Positions 9,135 through 18,694 of a DNA stretch of 64,000 nucleotides are shown here, in pieces (the first letter of the stretch is position 1; each line of letters begins with the position of its first letter). Source of the stretch: an uncultured Granulosicoccaceae bacterium (lineage in GTDB: Bacteria; Pseudomonadota; Gammaproteobacteria; CALCKW01). The stretch lies in the NCBI GenBank assembly GCA_937965695.1, contig CALCKW010000012.1, positions 1-64,000 of the forward strand, written 5' to 3'. Both the position numbers and the translations under genes were made by a program. Under the pieces are notes generated by a model. That model was not told the origin of the DNA, searched no databases, and worked only from the letters and a program-made list of their open reading frames with translations.

Positions 9135-9851
9135 TTAGCCGCTCACCAACGGCGAAGTCGCGGAGAATCGAAAATGACCGGGTTGAACAAAAGCACGCGA
9201 GATTTCTATAACCCCTCCGTCTGCTCCCCAGCCCAACCGATCCGCCTGTATGAGCACGTCCCCCTGATTGACATGCAGTGCAGATGCTGTCTCCGCGTCT
9301 GCTTGGCAGGCGCTGACGACATCCGTCACTGAAACGACAGGACTATCGAGTCGCTGCGACAACAGCCGATAGAGCGATGCGTTTTCAAGATCTCTTCGAT
9401 GCAATCCAACCCATACCCAATGCGGTAGATAGACGCGCTGATAAACGACAGGTTTTCTGTCGACAAGTCTGCGACGGCGCAGCAGTACCGGAGCACCCTG
9501 AACGGCTTCGAAGTACACATCCGTCTGCAAACTACCCGCGCACAACTCGAAGGCCAGCACGCGCGTCTGAGGGGTTTTACCGCTGGCTTGTACCAACGTG
9601 TGAAAGTCGGCCAATTCACTCAACTGTTTCACCACGATGGGGCTAGCTACCCGAGATACCCGCCCCTGCCCTTTCTCCAGTAAGCCCTGCGCCACGAGTT
9701 GGGCCAAGGCACGACGTACCGTTGTGCGGCTAGCGCCATAGCGCTGCTGCAGCCGAAGCTCGGATGGCAGTTCCGCTTGGTCACGCCAAACACTGCCTAC
9801 TAGCTCTTGAGCAATCTGACGCGCTAGTCGTTGATATTTAAAGTTGCCCAT
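9135..9851 (-). CDS. GntR-family regulator, HutC subfamily (UTRA domain)
   Basis: Residues ~5-70 form a GntR winged helix, with LPSELRLQQRYGASRTTVRR covering the helix-turn-helix. Residues ~85-235 form a UTRA ligand-binding domain. HutC-type regulators repress catabolic operons and release DNA on binding a small metabolite. It is divergent from trpBA across a ~150-base gap, but HutC regulators do not normally control tryptophan synthesis, so its target is unclear. I prefer the ATG at 9851; a GTG at 9860 in the same frame is possible and neither has a strong ribosome site. Confidence 0.82.
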   Translation of the reverse strand: MGNFKYQRLARQIAQELVGSVWRDQAELPSELRLQQRYGASRTTVRRALAQLVAQGLLEKGQGRVSRVASPIVVKQLSELADFHTLVQASGKTPQTRVLAFELCAGSLQTDVYFEAVQGAPVLLRRRRLVDRKPVVYQRVYLPHWVWVGLHRRDLENASLYRLLSQRLDSPVVSVTDVVSACQADAETASALHVNQGDVLIQADRLGWGADGGVIEISRAFVQPGHFRFSATSPLVSG

Positions 9852-9897
9852 GAATGACACAAACCATCAGTATTAAAGACAAGTTAGCCAAATATAT

Positions 9898-9907
9898 TTA
9901 GATCTAA
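9898..9907. promoter_or_regulatory. Palindrome TTAGATCTAA, possible regulator site
   Basis: A perfect 10-bp palindrome sits between the GntR gene and trpB, about 47 bases from the GntR start. GntR regulators often bind such dyads and control themselves. The short length makes chance occurrence possible. Confidence 0.25.
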
Positions 9908-10007
9908 GGGTCTTTTTAACACATAAACAGGAGTTTTCTCAGTTGACTTATCTCTTTTTTATGGCGCCTACTGGTGCCCACTGACAATAGAAGCGGAACA
10001 CACTGCT

Positions 10008-11228
10008 ATGAGCACCGATACTCGCTCCAACTCGCTACGAACCGGCCCCGATGAGAAAGGCATGTTCGGCATATACGGCGGCCAATTCGTCGCCGAAACT
10101 CTGATCCCAAATATTCTAGAGCTGGACAAGGCCTACCGTGAAGCCAAGGAAGACCCAAGCTTTCAAGCAGAGCTTGACCACCTTCACAAACATTACACCG
10201 GTCGACCAAGCCCACTTTACTTTGCTGAGCGACTGACAGAGCACCTTGGAGGCGCAAAAATATATTTCAAGCGCGATGAGCTCAACCACACAGGCAGCCA
10301 TAAAATAAATAACTGCCTAGGTCAGATTTTGCTGGCAAAGCGCATGGGCAAAACCCGCATCATAGCAGAGACTGGCGCGGGTCAGCACGGTGTCGCCTCA
10401 GCGACCGTATCAGCTCGATTTGGCCTACCTTGTCATGTCTACATGGGAGCGACTGACGTACAGCGCCAAGCACCTAACGTATTCCGCATGAAGTTGTTGG
10501 GTGCAGAAGTGACCGGTGTTACCTCTGGTGCCGGTACGTTGAAAGATGCCATGAATGAGGCATTGCGCGACTGGGTGACAAATGTTCACGACACGTATTA
10601 CATCATTGGCACAGCCGCTGGCCCACACCCTTACCCAGAGCTCGTGCGTGATTTCCAGTCAGTCATCGGCAATGAAGCCAAACAACAAATGATGGAGATT
10701 GAAGGGCGCCTACCTGATACGGTCGTCGCCTGTGTCGGCGGAGGTTCAAACGCCATAGGCTTGTTCCACCCCTTCTTGGATGACGAAGGTGTAGAAATCA
10801 TCGGAGTGGAAGCCGGCGGCAAAGGCCTAGACACCGACAAACATTGCGCTTCACTCACAGCGGGAAAACCAGGCGTACTGCACGGCAACCGCACCTATTT
10901 GTTACAAGACGATGACGGTCAAATCGAAGAAGGCCACAGCATTTCAGCCGGCTTAGATTACCCCGGAATTGGGCCAGAGCACAGCTGGCTGCGTGACATG
11001 GGCCGTGTTAAATACGTACCTGCCATGGATGACGAGGCACTCGAGGCTTTCCAGTTATTGTGCCGTCTCGAAGGTATTATCCCGGCACTAGAGCCCGCTC
11101 ATGCCCTGTCGCATGTGGTAAAAATCGCCCCGACGCTACCCAAAGACCACATCATCGTGATGAATTTGTGTGGACGTGGTGACAAAGATGTATTTACCGT
11201 GGGCGAAGCCCTTGGCGTTAAACTTTGA
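10008..11228 (+). CDS. trpB: Tryptophan synthase beta chain
   Basis: TrpB joins indole and L-serine to form tryptophan, using pyridoxal phosphate, in the alpha2-beta2 synthase complex. The 406-residue protein has the cofactor lysine in HTGSHKINN (near residue 95), the GAGQHGVA loop, and the phosphate-binding GGGSNAIG near 243-250. Its length is typical for the family. trpA follows 10 bases later. The trpF and accD genes that often flank trpBA in this class are not here. Confidence 0.96.
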   Translation: MSTDTRSNSLRTGPDEKGMFGIYGGQFVAETLIPNILELDKAYREAKEDPSFQAELDHLHKHYTGRPSPLYFAERLTEHLGGAKIYFKRDELNHTGSHKINNCLGQILLAKRMGKTRIIAETGAGQHGVASATVSARFGLPCHVYMGATDVQRQAPNVFRMKLLGAEVTGVTSGAGTLKDAMNEALRDWVTNVHDTYYIIGTAAGPHPYPELVRDFQSVIGNEAKQQMMEIEGRLPDTVVACVGGGSNAIGLFHPFLDDEGVEIIGVEAGGKGLDTDKHCASLTAGKPGVLHGNRTYLLQDDDGQIEEGHSISAGLDYPGIGPEHSWLRDMGRVKYVPAMDDEALEAFQLLCRLEGIIPALEPAHALSHVVKIAPTLPKDHIIVMNLCGRGDKDVFTVGEALGVKL

Positions 11229-11238
11229 GGCCGACAAA

Positions 11239-12075
11239 ATGAGTAATCAATCGCAGAACAATCGACTAGAAAAACGCTTTGCCGAACTCAAAGCAGAGGG
11301 CCGTGCTGCTCTCATCGCGTATGTGTGCGCCGGAGATCCAGACCAAGAGACGGCTATTCAGGGTATCAAAGAAATTATCGATGCAGGCGCTGACATTGTA
11401 GAAATTGGGATGCCATTTACAGACCCAGTCGCCGACGGGCCCAGCATTCAAGCAGCGACGATTCGGGCACTAGATGGCGGGCAAAATTCTATCAAGACAC
11501 TTGAAGCGGTAAAGCAAGTGCGCGCTTCGAACCCCAACACGCCTTTGGTTTTGATGGGTTATTACAACCCTATCTACATCTACGGTGTTGAACGGTTCAT
11601 GAAAGACGCTGCAGCGGCCGGCGTGGACGGTATGATCATCTGTGACTTGCCTCCCGAGATGGATCACGAAGCAGTGCCTGATGCAGAAGCGAATGGCATT
11701 GCTTTGATACGTTTTGTCACACCCGCATCGGACGATGCAAGAATCGAGTTTGTTTTAGACGGAGCAAAAGGGTTTATCTACCTGGTGTCCATTGCTGGCA
11801 TAACGGGCAGTGCGGGACCAGACATGGAACATGTAAAAAGAAACATAGATGTTATTAAAGGTAAAACCGATTTACCCGTCTGCGTGGGCTTTGGCGTTAA
11901 AACACCGTCTCAGGCAAAAGAACTTGGTGGAATTGCCGACGGAGTCATTGTGGGCTCAGCGCTTGTCAATGCAATAGCAGACACCCTAGATACCCAAGGC
12001 GCTGCTACCAAAGACACGCCTGTGGCCGCGGCAGGAGTCATCAAAGGCTTAGCAAAGGCCATTCGCGAGCCATAA
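11239..12075 (+). CDS. trpA: Tryptophan synthase alpha chain
   Basis: TrpA cleaves indole-3-glycerol phosphate to glyceraldehyde 3-phosphate and indole, which is channelled to TrpB. The 278-residue TIM barrel shows the catalytic Glu in VEIGMPFTDP (near residue 53), the second acid in IICDLPPEM (near 136), and the phosphate-binding GFGVK and GSALV segments. I chose the ATG at 11239, which has TGAGG eight bases upstream, overlapping the trpB stop; a longer reading would run back into trpB. A hairpin cluster follows at 12112-12144. Confidence 0.95.
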   Translation: MSNQSQNNRLEKRFAELKAEGRAALIAYVCAGDPDQETAIQGIKEIIDAGADIVEIGMPFTDPVADGPSIQAATIRALDGGQNSIKTLEAVKQVRASNPNTPLVLMGYYNPIYIYGVERFMKDAAAAGVDGMIICDLPPEMDHEAVPDAEANGIALIRFVTPASDDARIEFVLDGAKGFIYLVSIAGITGSAGPDMEHVKRNIDVIKGKTDLPVCVGFGVKTPSQAKELGGIADGVIVGSALVNAIADTLDTQGAATKDTPVAAAGVIKGLAKAIREP

Positions 12076-12111
12076 GAACTGCTCCACTAATATCGCACAT
12101 TGTCTTTATGC

Positions 12112-12144
12112 AGGCCCTCTAAATCGGGCCTTAAAATTAAGGCC
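12112..12144. terminator. Bidirectional terminator hairpins between trpA and the AstE-like gene
   Basis: There are two mutually exclusive hairpins: AGGCCC/GGGCCT (12112-12131) and GGCCTTAA/TTAAGGCC (12127-12144). The second is followed by ATAATTTTA on the plus strand. It lies between the ends of two convergent genes and can serve both. Confidence 0.6.
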
Positions 12145-12157
12145 ATAATTTTATGAC

Positions 12158-13204
12158 TTAGATGATCTCCTCTTCGTCATCATCGAAGAGGGGGTCATTT
12201 TGCAAAGCAATATCATATTGCTCGATACTTTGTTCTGCGTCACTGGGGCGCCGTACTTGCGCTATATGAAAAATTGCATCACCCCGATGCACCAGTGGCA
12301 GGTTAGTACGTCCAATCACTAGGCCTGCTTCCGATGCTTCTATATTATGGTCATAGCGACCCGTTGGATCAGAAATAACGCCCAGCAATTCACCTTCTTC
12401 AACCACGTCACCCAGCCCCTTAAATGCGCGTAACAGCCCGCCGTGAGGTGCTCGATCCCAGCGGCTACTGGTGCCATGCATCGTTTTAATTTCTGCTTTT
12501 CTACCGGAACCGGCAGGCAACATCTGCATAGCGCGCATTACACGCAATATTCCACGCAAACCAACACGAACAGCCGTCTCGTCGTAGCGCAGAGCCTCAC
12601 CTGCTTCATATAACAACATGTCCACGCCTATTTCTTGCGAAGACTCGCGCAAAGAGCCAGACAAAACTCGTGAACGCATAAAAACAGGTGCACCAAACTC
12701 CCGTGCCATTTTCTCGGCAAAAGGTTGATCAGGGCTTATTCTTATTTGAGGTAAGTTGTCACGATGTACCGCTGCTGAGTGCAGATCAATCGCAAGATCG
12801 ACACGAGCGACAACCTGTTTGAGAAAAATAGCCGCTAACTGCGATGCCAGTGATCCGTTCTCATTACCAGGAAAAAAACGATTAAGGTCTCTACGGTCCG
12901 GCAGATAACGCGAACGGGTGAGAAAACCAAAGGCATTCACAATAGGCACAACCAACAGCGTGCCTCGTATTTTTTTTAACGCACTCTGGCCAAGTAACCG
13001 GCGGATAATTTCTACGCCGATGATTTCATCGCCGTGCACCGCAGCACAGATAAGAATGCAAGGGCCGGGTTTGCGTCCATGAAAAACATGCACGGGCAAC
13101 TTCACGGGTGTGTGGTCAGTTAACGTACCTATCGGTAGCTCTACCGTATGCCGACTACCGGGCTCTATGACTTGGTCACCAATTTCAAAGGCGCTGCGTT
13201 TCAA
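12158..13204 (-). CDS. Succinylglutamate desuccinylase / aspartoacylase family metallohydrolase
   Basis: This is an AstE/AspA-like zinc enzyme of the M14 carboxypeptidase fold that removes acyl groups or residues from an amino acid or peptide. Zinc ligands are visible as VHGDE (about residue 57 counted from the chosen start) and DLHSA. A C-terminal beta-barrel segment with GGLLRAFKGLGDVVEEGELLG is typical of the family. I chose the TTG at 13204, with AAGGG seven bases upstream and four bases after the rimK stop; earlier ATG/TTG codons at 13249 and 13267 would overlap rimK. It is the third gene of a protease-RimK-hydrolase operon, which suggests action on glutamylated or similarly tagged products rather than arginine catabolism. 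Confidence 0.8.
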   Translation of the reverse strand: MKRSAFEIGDQVIEPGSRHTVELPIGTLTDHTPVKLPVHVFHGRKPGPCILICAAVHGDEIIGVEIIRRLLGQSALKKIRGTLLVVPIVNAFGFLTRSRYLPDRRDLNRFFPGNENGSLASQLAAIFLKQVVARVDLAIDLHSAAVHRDNLPQIRISPDQPFAEKMAREFGAPVFMRSRVLSGSLRESSQEIGVDMLLYEAGEALRYDETAVRVGLRGILRVMRAMQMLPAGSGRKAEIKTMHGTSSRWDRAPHGGLLRAFKGLGDVVEEGELLGVISDPTGRYDHNIEASEAGLVIGRTNLPLVHRGDAIFHIAQVRRPSDAEQSIEQYDIALQNDPLFDDDEEEII

Positions 13205-13208
13205 TAGA

Positions 13209-14114
13209 TTACCCTTTGCCTTTTGTTTTGGTTTTATTCGGCACTGCATTTTTGACAAGAAACTCAATAATTTTGCCCGCTACGTCAACCCCGCTAGCGG
13301 CTTCTACACCTTCAAGTCCTGGCGATGAGTTCACCTCCATAACTACGGGACCATGATTGGAACGCAGCAAATCGACCCCTGCGACGTTTAAGCCCATGCG
13401 CTTTGCAGAGCGAATTGCCGTGGAACGCTCTTCCGGGCTGATGCGAATACTGCGCGAGCTACCACCTCGGTGTAAGTTAGAGCGAAAATCTCCGTCGGCT
13501 CCCGATCGCTCCATTGATGCGACGACTTTGCCACCAACAACGATGACACGTATATCCGTGTTTCCCGCCTCTTTAATAAATTCCTGCACCAATATATTCA
13601 CATTAGCGCCACGAAAAGCTTCGATGATTGATCGAGCGGAGTTGTTCGTTTCGGCGAGTACAACACCGATCCCCTGCGTTCCTTCCAACAGTTTTATCAC
13701 CACTGGTGCGCCACCGACCATTTCAAGCACTTGATCGGTTTGCTTGGGGTCGTGTGCAAATGCGGTTACAGGCAACCCGACTCCTGCTTGTGCCAGTAGC
13801 TGCATGGAGCGCAATTTATCACGCGAACGACCAATTGCCACCGACTCGTTGAGCGGGTAGACCCCCATCATTTCAAATTGGCGCAACACGGCCAATCCGT
13901 AAAAAGTGATTGAGGCGCCAATGCGCGGGATGACTGCATCAAAATGGGGCAGCTTTTCACCGTTATAAAACAAAGCGGGACGTCTCGATGTGATGTTCAT
14001 GGTCACACGCAGGGTATTGATGATCTCGAGCGAATGCCCCCTGGATTCTGCTGCCTCAATCAATCGCCGGTGGGAATACAAATTCGGATTCCGCGCCATC
14101 ATCGCAATATTCAT
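13209..14114 (-). CDS. rimK: RimK: ATP-grasp glutamate ligase of ribosomal protein S6 type
   Basis: RimK adds glutamate residues to the C-terminus of ribosomal protein S6 using ATP. The 301-residue protein has the full ATP-grasp set: [14 protein letters not shown] (near residue 140), the RSNLHRGG loop, and the metal-binding [12 protein letters not shown] near 265. It is the same length as E. coli RimK (300). The 4-base ATGA overlap with the upstream protease gene shows coupling. The C-terminus is lysine-rich. Other RimK-like ligases with different targets exist, but the similarity here is to RimK itself. Confidence 0.9.
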   Translation of the reverse strand: MNIAMMARNPNLYSHRRLIEAAESRGHSLEIINTLRVTMNITSRRPALFYNGEKLPHFDAVIPRIGASITFYGLAVLRQFEMMGVYPLNESVAIGRSRDKLRSMQLLAQAGVGLPVTAFAHDPKQTDQVLEMVGGAPVVIKLLEGTQGIGVVLAETNNSARSIIEAFRGANVNILVQEFIKEAGNTDIRVIVVGGKVVASMERSGADGDFRSNLHRGGSSRSIRISPEERSTAIRSAKRMGLNVAGVDLLRSNHGPVVMEVNSSPGLEGVEAASGVDVAGKIIEFLVKNAVPNKTKTKGKG

Positions 14115-14578
14115 GTTTTATCTCCCTCTTGCATTGGTAGGCCCTGTAAAAATGAGCGACCGGGGTTGATCGTGAGCTTCCGCCCTCGAACGGCAGTTCG
14201 ACCAAGTATAATGGGGTTCAGCATGTTTTTACGGTTACTGAGCGCAATATCAACTTCCCACTGCGCAGCACCCAAGACCATCATAGTGCGTACCACGGTG
14301 CGCGTTTCCGACACGCCGCTGGTGTTTCGAACACGTCGTCGCCCATGAACGGGATAAAGCAAACGACGATTTTCGTCAAATGGCAATGAAAAACTCACGT
14401 GTTCTACATCGTCAACCATTTGATACTCTAGATCCGCAGCATATAATGCTGCAGTGCGTGCACCGGTATCTATCTTGGCGCGCAGCTGATAGAGCTTAAA
14501 ATCAGGCAAGGCAATCCATTCGCGCCAACCAATGACGGGTGGCGTTAAGGTCCCGCCAGCTAAGTCGCTTGCCATCAT
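14111..14578 (-). CDS. rimB: Retropepsin-like protease of the RimB family (PF05618, 'ATP-dependent zinc protease')
   Basis: The 155-residue protein has the aspartic-protease motif [12 protein letters not shown] with the catalytic D at about residue 37. Towards the C-terminus it has the second family motif ILGRTAV. Despite the database name 'zinc protease', the fold is retropepsin-like. In Pseudomonas a related gene forms the rimABK operon with rimK. Here rimB precedes rimK with a 4-base overlap and an AstE-like gene follows, giving three enzymes that could make, trim and remove a glutamyl tag. No signal peptide is visible, so it should be cytoplasmic. Confidence 0.82.
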   Translation of the reverse strand: MMASDLAGGTLTPPVIGWREWIALPDFKLYQLRAKIDTGARTAALYAADLEYQMVDDVEHVSFSLPFDENRRLLYPVHGRRRVRNTSGVSETRTVVRTMMVLGAAQWEVDIALSNRKNMLNPIILGRTAVRGRKLTINPGRSFLQGLPMQEGDKT

Positions 14579-14872
14579 TCTCTGCTCTCAAACGAAGTCA
14601 ATTGAACAGTCTAGCTCAGGGTGTGCTCTCACACGATATGAATGAGACTTTGCACTAAAATTTGCTCAAGCAACACAAATGGCGAGAAGCTGGAAATGAC
14701 AGCAAATTGAAGCCTGAAGAAAACAGACTTCGCTTAAATAAAACAAGCCGCATTACAGCTGTTTCACCTGATGAGTTTCCTCTCTCGCCTACAATGCTGG
14801 CAACGAACAGCCATTTAGACCAACAGAGCGTGTCGGAAAATGGCCTACCACGACAACTTGGACTGAGAATCT
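14579..14872. other. Divergent intergenic region between rimB and icd
   Basis: These 294 bases lie between two divergent genes and must hold both promoters. A TACAAT hexamer near 14790 could be an icd -10 element, but no good -35 is seen. A short open frame runs through the icd start and looks spurious. I see no RNA gene. Confidence 0.4.
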
Positions 14873-16615
14873 ATGAGCCCCAAAATTGCTGTAAAAAAGC
14901 CTCTGGTCGTCTTGCATGGCGACGAAATGGCGCAGATTGCTTTCGACCGGATACTTGAACAATTTGTGGGTAAATACCTGGACATACCATTGATTGAGAT
15001 CGATCTCTCCGCAGAGAATCGCGTGCTTACGAATGGCCAGGCGGTAATGGACGCCATTGAAGCGCTCAAAGAGCACAAAGTGGGGATCAAGAACGCAGGC
15101 ATGACCGTCAACCGCGATCAGCTCGACGGGCTGCTCGCCAAACATCCCCAGATCAAAGAAGACCAACTGCATCGGTTAGCAACCAAATCCCCAAACGGCG
15201 CAATTCGTAAAGGCATTGGTGGCAACATCATCAGAGAGGACATCCCTTTCCGCAATATCGAAGTTAAACGCCCCGAGTGGATCGCACGCGATATCGATGT
15301 ATTTACCATGGAGAATGGTGGCATAAAACACAGCTTCAACGAGCTTTCAAAGGCCACTGGCGTGGTAAAACTAATATTCGTTGGCGCAAGCGGCGATCCC
15401 ATTGAACTTCACCGCCGCATGATCAACAAGGGTGATCCTTGGTTGCTGGCCACCAATGACATCGACGAAGTTCGCCGTTGGGCGCACGAATTTTTCAAAC
15501 GTGCAATTGTCGAAAAACGACACGCCTATCTCGGCCTGAAAGACACCGTGATCGCAGGATACGACGGTGTGATGCGCGAGGCGATTGAAGCTATTTACGA
15601 ACAAGACTACCAAGCCAAATTTGCAGAGCTTGAACTTGAATATCACTACGAACTCATTGACGCACAGGCAGCTAGGATTGTCTCTAACCCACCTGAGCGT
15701 GCGCTCTGGGGCGTTCCTGATAACACCTCTGGTCGAAAGCTTTTTAAACTTGTTAATCAACTAAAAGAAACAGGCATTCCGAGTCGCCGAGTGGCAGTAT
15801 CTATCTCGCGTATGAGCGCGGGGGGTGGGGACCAATACGGCAGCTTCAACATGCCAGCTAAAGAAGACGGTCTGCTTAAGGTTGTACTCGATGGCGAAGA
15901 GAAACACGCGCGTACAGTCAAGAAAGGCGACCCGCTGCTGTTTATGTCCAATGATCGAGAGTCAATAAAAGACTGGGTGTCTCAGGTATTTCGCGACGCT
16001 TCGGTCAACGATAAAGAAGTCTACTTTGGGCTTAAACGCGAATACATGCAGTACGACGATGTGTTTAGCAATGTCATCGCAGAGGTCCGGTTAGATCTCG
16101 CCAAACGCGATACGCCACCGCCATCATTTATGATTATGCGACCCTCCAGTCAACTGAAAAAAATGATCACGGATCCACCACGCAATGCACTTTATCCTGC
16201 GCAGAATTTGGACGGCGATATTTTTTCCGACATCTCAGCAGCCTTGGGTGGTAGCTTGGCCACAGCGAGCTCTATCATCGAGAGCAAGGATGGCACCATG
16301 CTCTACGAGGCCCCTCACGGCACCGCCCACGACTTGTATCTAAAGTACGTTGAAAGCGATGGTAAAGAAGCCTTGTTTAATTCTTCTGCTCTGCTGTACG
16401 CGCTGGCAAATGCTCTAACCACAATCGGGACGAGCGAAGAAAACGCGGCTCTACTTACCTACGCTAAAGCCCTAAAAGAAGCACTTATTGACACGGTTGA
16501 TCAGGGCACAATAACTGGAGATATCAAGGGAAAAACCACTCAACCAGATAAAGAAAAATTGGTGGATATGTTTGGCTTTTTGGATGCGGTTGAGAGTAAT
16601 CTGAAACTGAGCTAA
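14873..16615 (+). CDS. icd: Isocitrate dehydrogenase, long type II form with an internally duplicated middle region
   Basis: The enzyme oxidises isocitrate to 2-oxoglutarate in the TCA cycle. The 580-residue protein has the type II (eukaryote-like) N-terminus HGDEMAQIAF and the substrate motif SPNGAIRKG at 106-114. The adenosine-binding EAPHGTAHD is at 479-487. It is ~165 residues longer than usual type II enzymes (~415). The excess is a repeat: residues ~135-295 and ~305-460 align at an offset of about 165 (K223 in GLKDT with K388 in GLKRE; NPPERALW with DPPRNALY). The catalytic Lys motif is kept in copy 1, while the Tyr motif (GDQY, 319-322) and metal-binding DGDIFSD (447-453) are in copy 2. 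I recall an NAD-specific type II enzyme of about this size from Congregibacter litoralis, so NAD use is likely but unproven. Confidence 0.85.
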   Translation: MSPKIAVKKPLVVLHGDEMAQIAFDRILEQFVGKYLDIPLIEIDLSAENRVLTNGQAVMDAIEALKEHKVGIKNAGMTVNRDQLDGLLAKHPQIKEDQLHRLATKSPNGAIRKGIGGNIIREDIPFRNIEVKRPEWIARDIDVFTMENGGIKHSFNELSKATGVVKLIFVGASGDPIELHRRMINKGDPWLLATNDIDEVRRWAHEFFKRAIVEKRHAYLGLKDTVIAGYDGVMREAIEAIYEQDYQAKFAELELEYHYELIDAQAARIVSNPPERALWGVPDNTSGRKLFKLVNQLKETGIPSRRVAVSISRMSAGGGDQYGSFNMPAKEDGLLKVVLDGEEKHARTVKKGDPLLFMSNDRESIKDWVSQVFRDASVNDKEVYFGLKREYMQYDDVFSNVIAEVRLDLAKRDTPPPSFMIMRPSSQLKKMITDPPRNALYPAQNLDGDIFSDISAALGGSLATASSIIESKDGTMLYEAPHGTAHDLYLKYVESDGKEALFNSSALLYALANALTTIGTSEENAALLTYAKALKEALIDTVDQGTITGDIKGKTTQPDKEKLVDMFGFLDAVESNLKLS

Positions 16616-16652
16616 CTCATACGGGTTTCGAATTAATATTCGAGCAAAAAAA

Positions 16653-16677
16653 ACGGGCCTCTGAGGGCCCGTTTTTT
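16653..16677. terminator. Bidirectional terminator between icd and rho
   Basis: The stem ACGGGCC/GGCCCGT is flanked by an A run on one side and a T run on the other. It terminates icd on the plus strand and, read in reverse, rho on the minus strand, whose stop is 18 bases away. Confidence 0.9.
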
Positions 16678-16693
16678 CAACTCGATTTTGTAG

Positions 16694-18040
16694 TTAGCGC
16701 TTCATCGCCGCAAAAAAATCTTCGTTGGTTTTAGTGTGCTGGAAACGACCCAGCAAAAATTCCATCGATTCAATCTCATCCATTGGATGGACGAACTTTC
16801 GAAGAATCCAGATTTTTTGTAGCTCTTCAGGAGAAACCAACAATTCTTCTCGGCGTGTACCTGAACGATTGACGTTGATTGCAGGAAAGACGCGCTTTTC
16901 AGCAATACGACGATCGAGGTGCAGCTCCATGTTGCCGGTGCCTTTGAACTCTTCAAAGATTACTTCGTCCATCTTCGAACCCGTGTCGACAAGTGCCGTC
17001 GCCAAGATAGTTAAGCTACCGCCTTCCTCGATGTTACGAGCGGCACCAAAAAAGCGCTTAGGACGTTGCAATGCATTGGCGTCAACACCACCGGTAAGCA
17101 CTTTGCCCGACGAGGGGGCAACCGTGTTGTAGGCACGAGCCAGACGAGTGATTGAATCGAGCAAGATAACAACGTCTTTCTTGTGCTCTACCAAACGCTT
17201 GGCTTTTTCGATCACCATTTCTGCCACTTGTACGTGGCGAGTTGCAGGCTCATCAAAAGTACTTGAAACCACTTCACCGCGCACCATGCGCTCCATCTCA
17301 GTCACTTCTTCGGGTCGTTCATCGATCAAAAGAACAATGACAAAACACTCTGGGTGATTCGTGGTGATGCTGGTGGCGAGGTTTTGCAAGATCATTGTTT
17401 TACCGGCTTTCGGCGGCGAAACAATTAGACCTCGCTGGCCTTTTCCGAAAGGAGAAACAATGTCGATGACACGAGCTGTAAGATCTTCCGTGCTGCCGTT
17501 GCCCTGTTCCATAGTTAAACGCTCAGTGGCGTGTAACGGTGTCAGGTTCTCAAACAGGACTTTGTTTTTAGCCTGCTCAGGTGGCCCGAAGTTGATTTCA
17601 TCAACTTTGAGGAGAGCAAAGTATCTCTCGCCTTCTTTAGGGGGGCGAATTTTCCCCTCAATACTGTCGCCTGTTCGCAGGTTGAAGCGTCTAATCTGAC
17701 TCGGCGACACGTAAATATCGTCAGGTCCGGCAAGATAGGAAGAGTCTGCAGAGCGCAGAAAACCAAATCCGTCTTGCAATATCTCCAGTACACCGCCGCC
17801 GAAAATATCTTCACCTTTCTTGGCCTTGGCCTTAAGAATGGAAAAAATAATATCCTGCTTGCGTGAACGAGCAATATTGTCAATGCCTGAGGCTTGAGCA
17901 AGCTCGATCAGCTCGGAGGGTGATTTCTTCTTGAGATCACTTAAATTCATAGATGGCGTGTTCGGATCCTGTTGGGAATCTCGGTTCGCGTTATTTTCCG
18001 GGCTGTTCGCCTGGTTTTTTGAAGGGTTTCTTCTGGCCAC
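16694..18040 (-). CDS. rho: Transcription termination factor Rho
   Basis: Rho is the hexameric RNA-dependent ATPase that ends transcription. The part from MNLSDL (residue 31) onward is very close to E. coli Rho, with the RNA-binding segment [13 protein letters not shown], the P-loop [10 protein letters not shown], the [13 protein letters not shown] motif, and the Q-loop and R-loop regions. This long reading starts at GTG 18040 and adds a 30-residue Asn/Gln/Ser-rich leader. The short one starts at ATG 17950 (418 residues, near the E. coli length of 419). Neither start has a good ribosome site, so the start is undecided. Gene order trxA-rho with divergent rhlB matches E. coli. Confidence 0.95.
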   Translation of the reverse strand: MARRNPSKNQANSPENNANRDSQQDPNTPSMNLSDLKKKSPSELIELAQASGIDNIARSRKQDIIFSILKAKAKKGEDIFGGGVLEILQDGFGFLRSADSSYLAGPDDIYVSPSQIRRFNLRTGDSIEGKIRPPKEGERYFALLKVDEINFGPPEQAKNKVLFENLTPLHATERLTMEQGNGSTEDLTARVIDIVSPFGKGQRGLIVSPPKAGKTMILQNLATSITTNHPECFVIVLLIDERPEEVTEMERMVRGEVVSSTFDEPATRHVQVAEMVIEKAKRLVEHKKDVVILLDSITRLARAYNTVAPSSGKVLTGGVDANALQRPKRFFGAARNIEEGGSLTILATALVDTGSKMDEVIFEEFKGTGNMELHLDRRIAEKRVFPAINVNRSGTRREELLVSPEELQKIWILRKFVHPMDEIESMEFLLGRFQHTKTNEDFFAAMKR

Positions 18041-18370
18041 TTGGAGATATATTTTATTTAGAATGTAAAAAAATGGTGTCGGCGAATGCCGTGCATGTGT
18101 TCGGGAAAAATCGGATACTACTGAAGGCTAGTTGGGCGGAAAATGCCCGAAATCTAAGCCGACTTTAGCACTAAATTTCCGGTTCGTCTAGCTAATTACT
18201 ATGACAGACAAGACAGTGATTAACTTTAGGAACTTCAAACGCTAAAGCTAACTGCAACAACGGCTTGATATTGTTGATTCAACAACTCAAAAACAGCAAA
18301 CCTCTATATTAAGGTGTTGTACGCAAGAACTGCGCCGAATGCACAGCCTTACGCAAATCAACTCAACGTT
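18041..18370 (-). other. rho leader region between trxA and rho
   Basis: These 330 bases separate the trxA stop from the longest rho reading on the same strand. They are AT-rich near rho and contain a small CGGC/GCCG hairpin near 18080. No convincing coding frame or intrinsic terminator is seen. In other bacteria this leader is where Rho represses its own synthesis; that is family knowledge, not visible here. Confidence 0.4.
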
Positions 18371-18694
18371 TTACAGGTTGTCGTTGATAAATGTCTCTAA
18401 CTGAGACTTTGAAAGCGCCCCTACTTTTGTATCCGCTACTTCGCCATTCTTGAACAACATCAATGTGGGGATACCACGAATGCCATATCGAGGAGGCGTG
18501 TTAGGGTTCTCATCAATATTAAGTTTGGCTACTTTGATTTTATCGCCGTATTCAGCAGCCACTTCTTCGAGCATGGGACCGATCATTTTGCAGGGTCCAC
18601 ACCATTCGGCCCAGTAGTCCACCAAAACAGGGGTGGATGATTGCAGAACATCCGTCTCAAAGGATGCATCGGACAAGCTGACGATTGTGCTCAC
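18371..18694 (-). CDS. trxA: Thioredoxin 1
   Basis: This is a small cytoplasmic dithiol-disulfide reductase of 107 residues. It has the active site [10 protein letters not shown] near residues 28-37 and the cis-proline GIPTLMLF near 75. I chose the GTG start at 18694, which has GGAG eight bases upstream; the open frame runs 30 codons further but those do not look like thioredoxin. It precedes rho on the same strand and is divergent from rhlB, the order seen in E. coli. Confidence 0.94.
   Translation of the reverse strand: MSTIVSLSDASFETDVLQSSTPVLVDYWAEWCGPCKMIGPMLEEVAAEYGDKIKVAKLNIDENPNTPPRYGIRGIPTLMLFKNGEVADTKVGALSKSQLETFINDNL

Noticed and set aside
9861-10007. Tryptophan attenuator leader before trpB
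   Set aside because: No short frame with tandem Trp codons and no attenuator stem is present.
13944-14348. A 134-codon frame antisense to rimK and rimB
   Set aside because: It crosses two well-supported genes whose starts overlap in ATGA.
14662-14958. A 98-codon frame upstream of and overlapping the icd start
   Set aside because: It overlaps icd by 86 bases in another frame, with no ribosome site or protein-like pattern.
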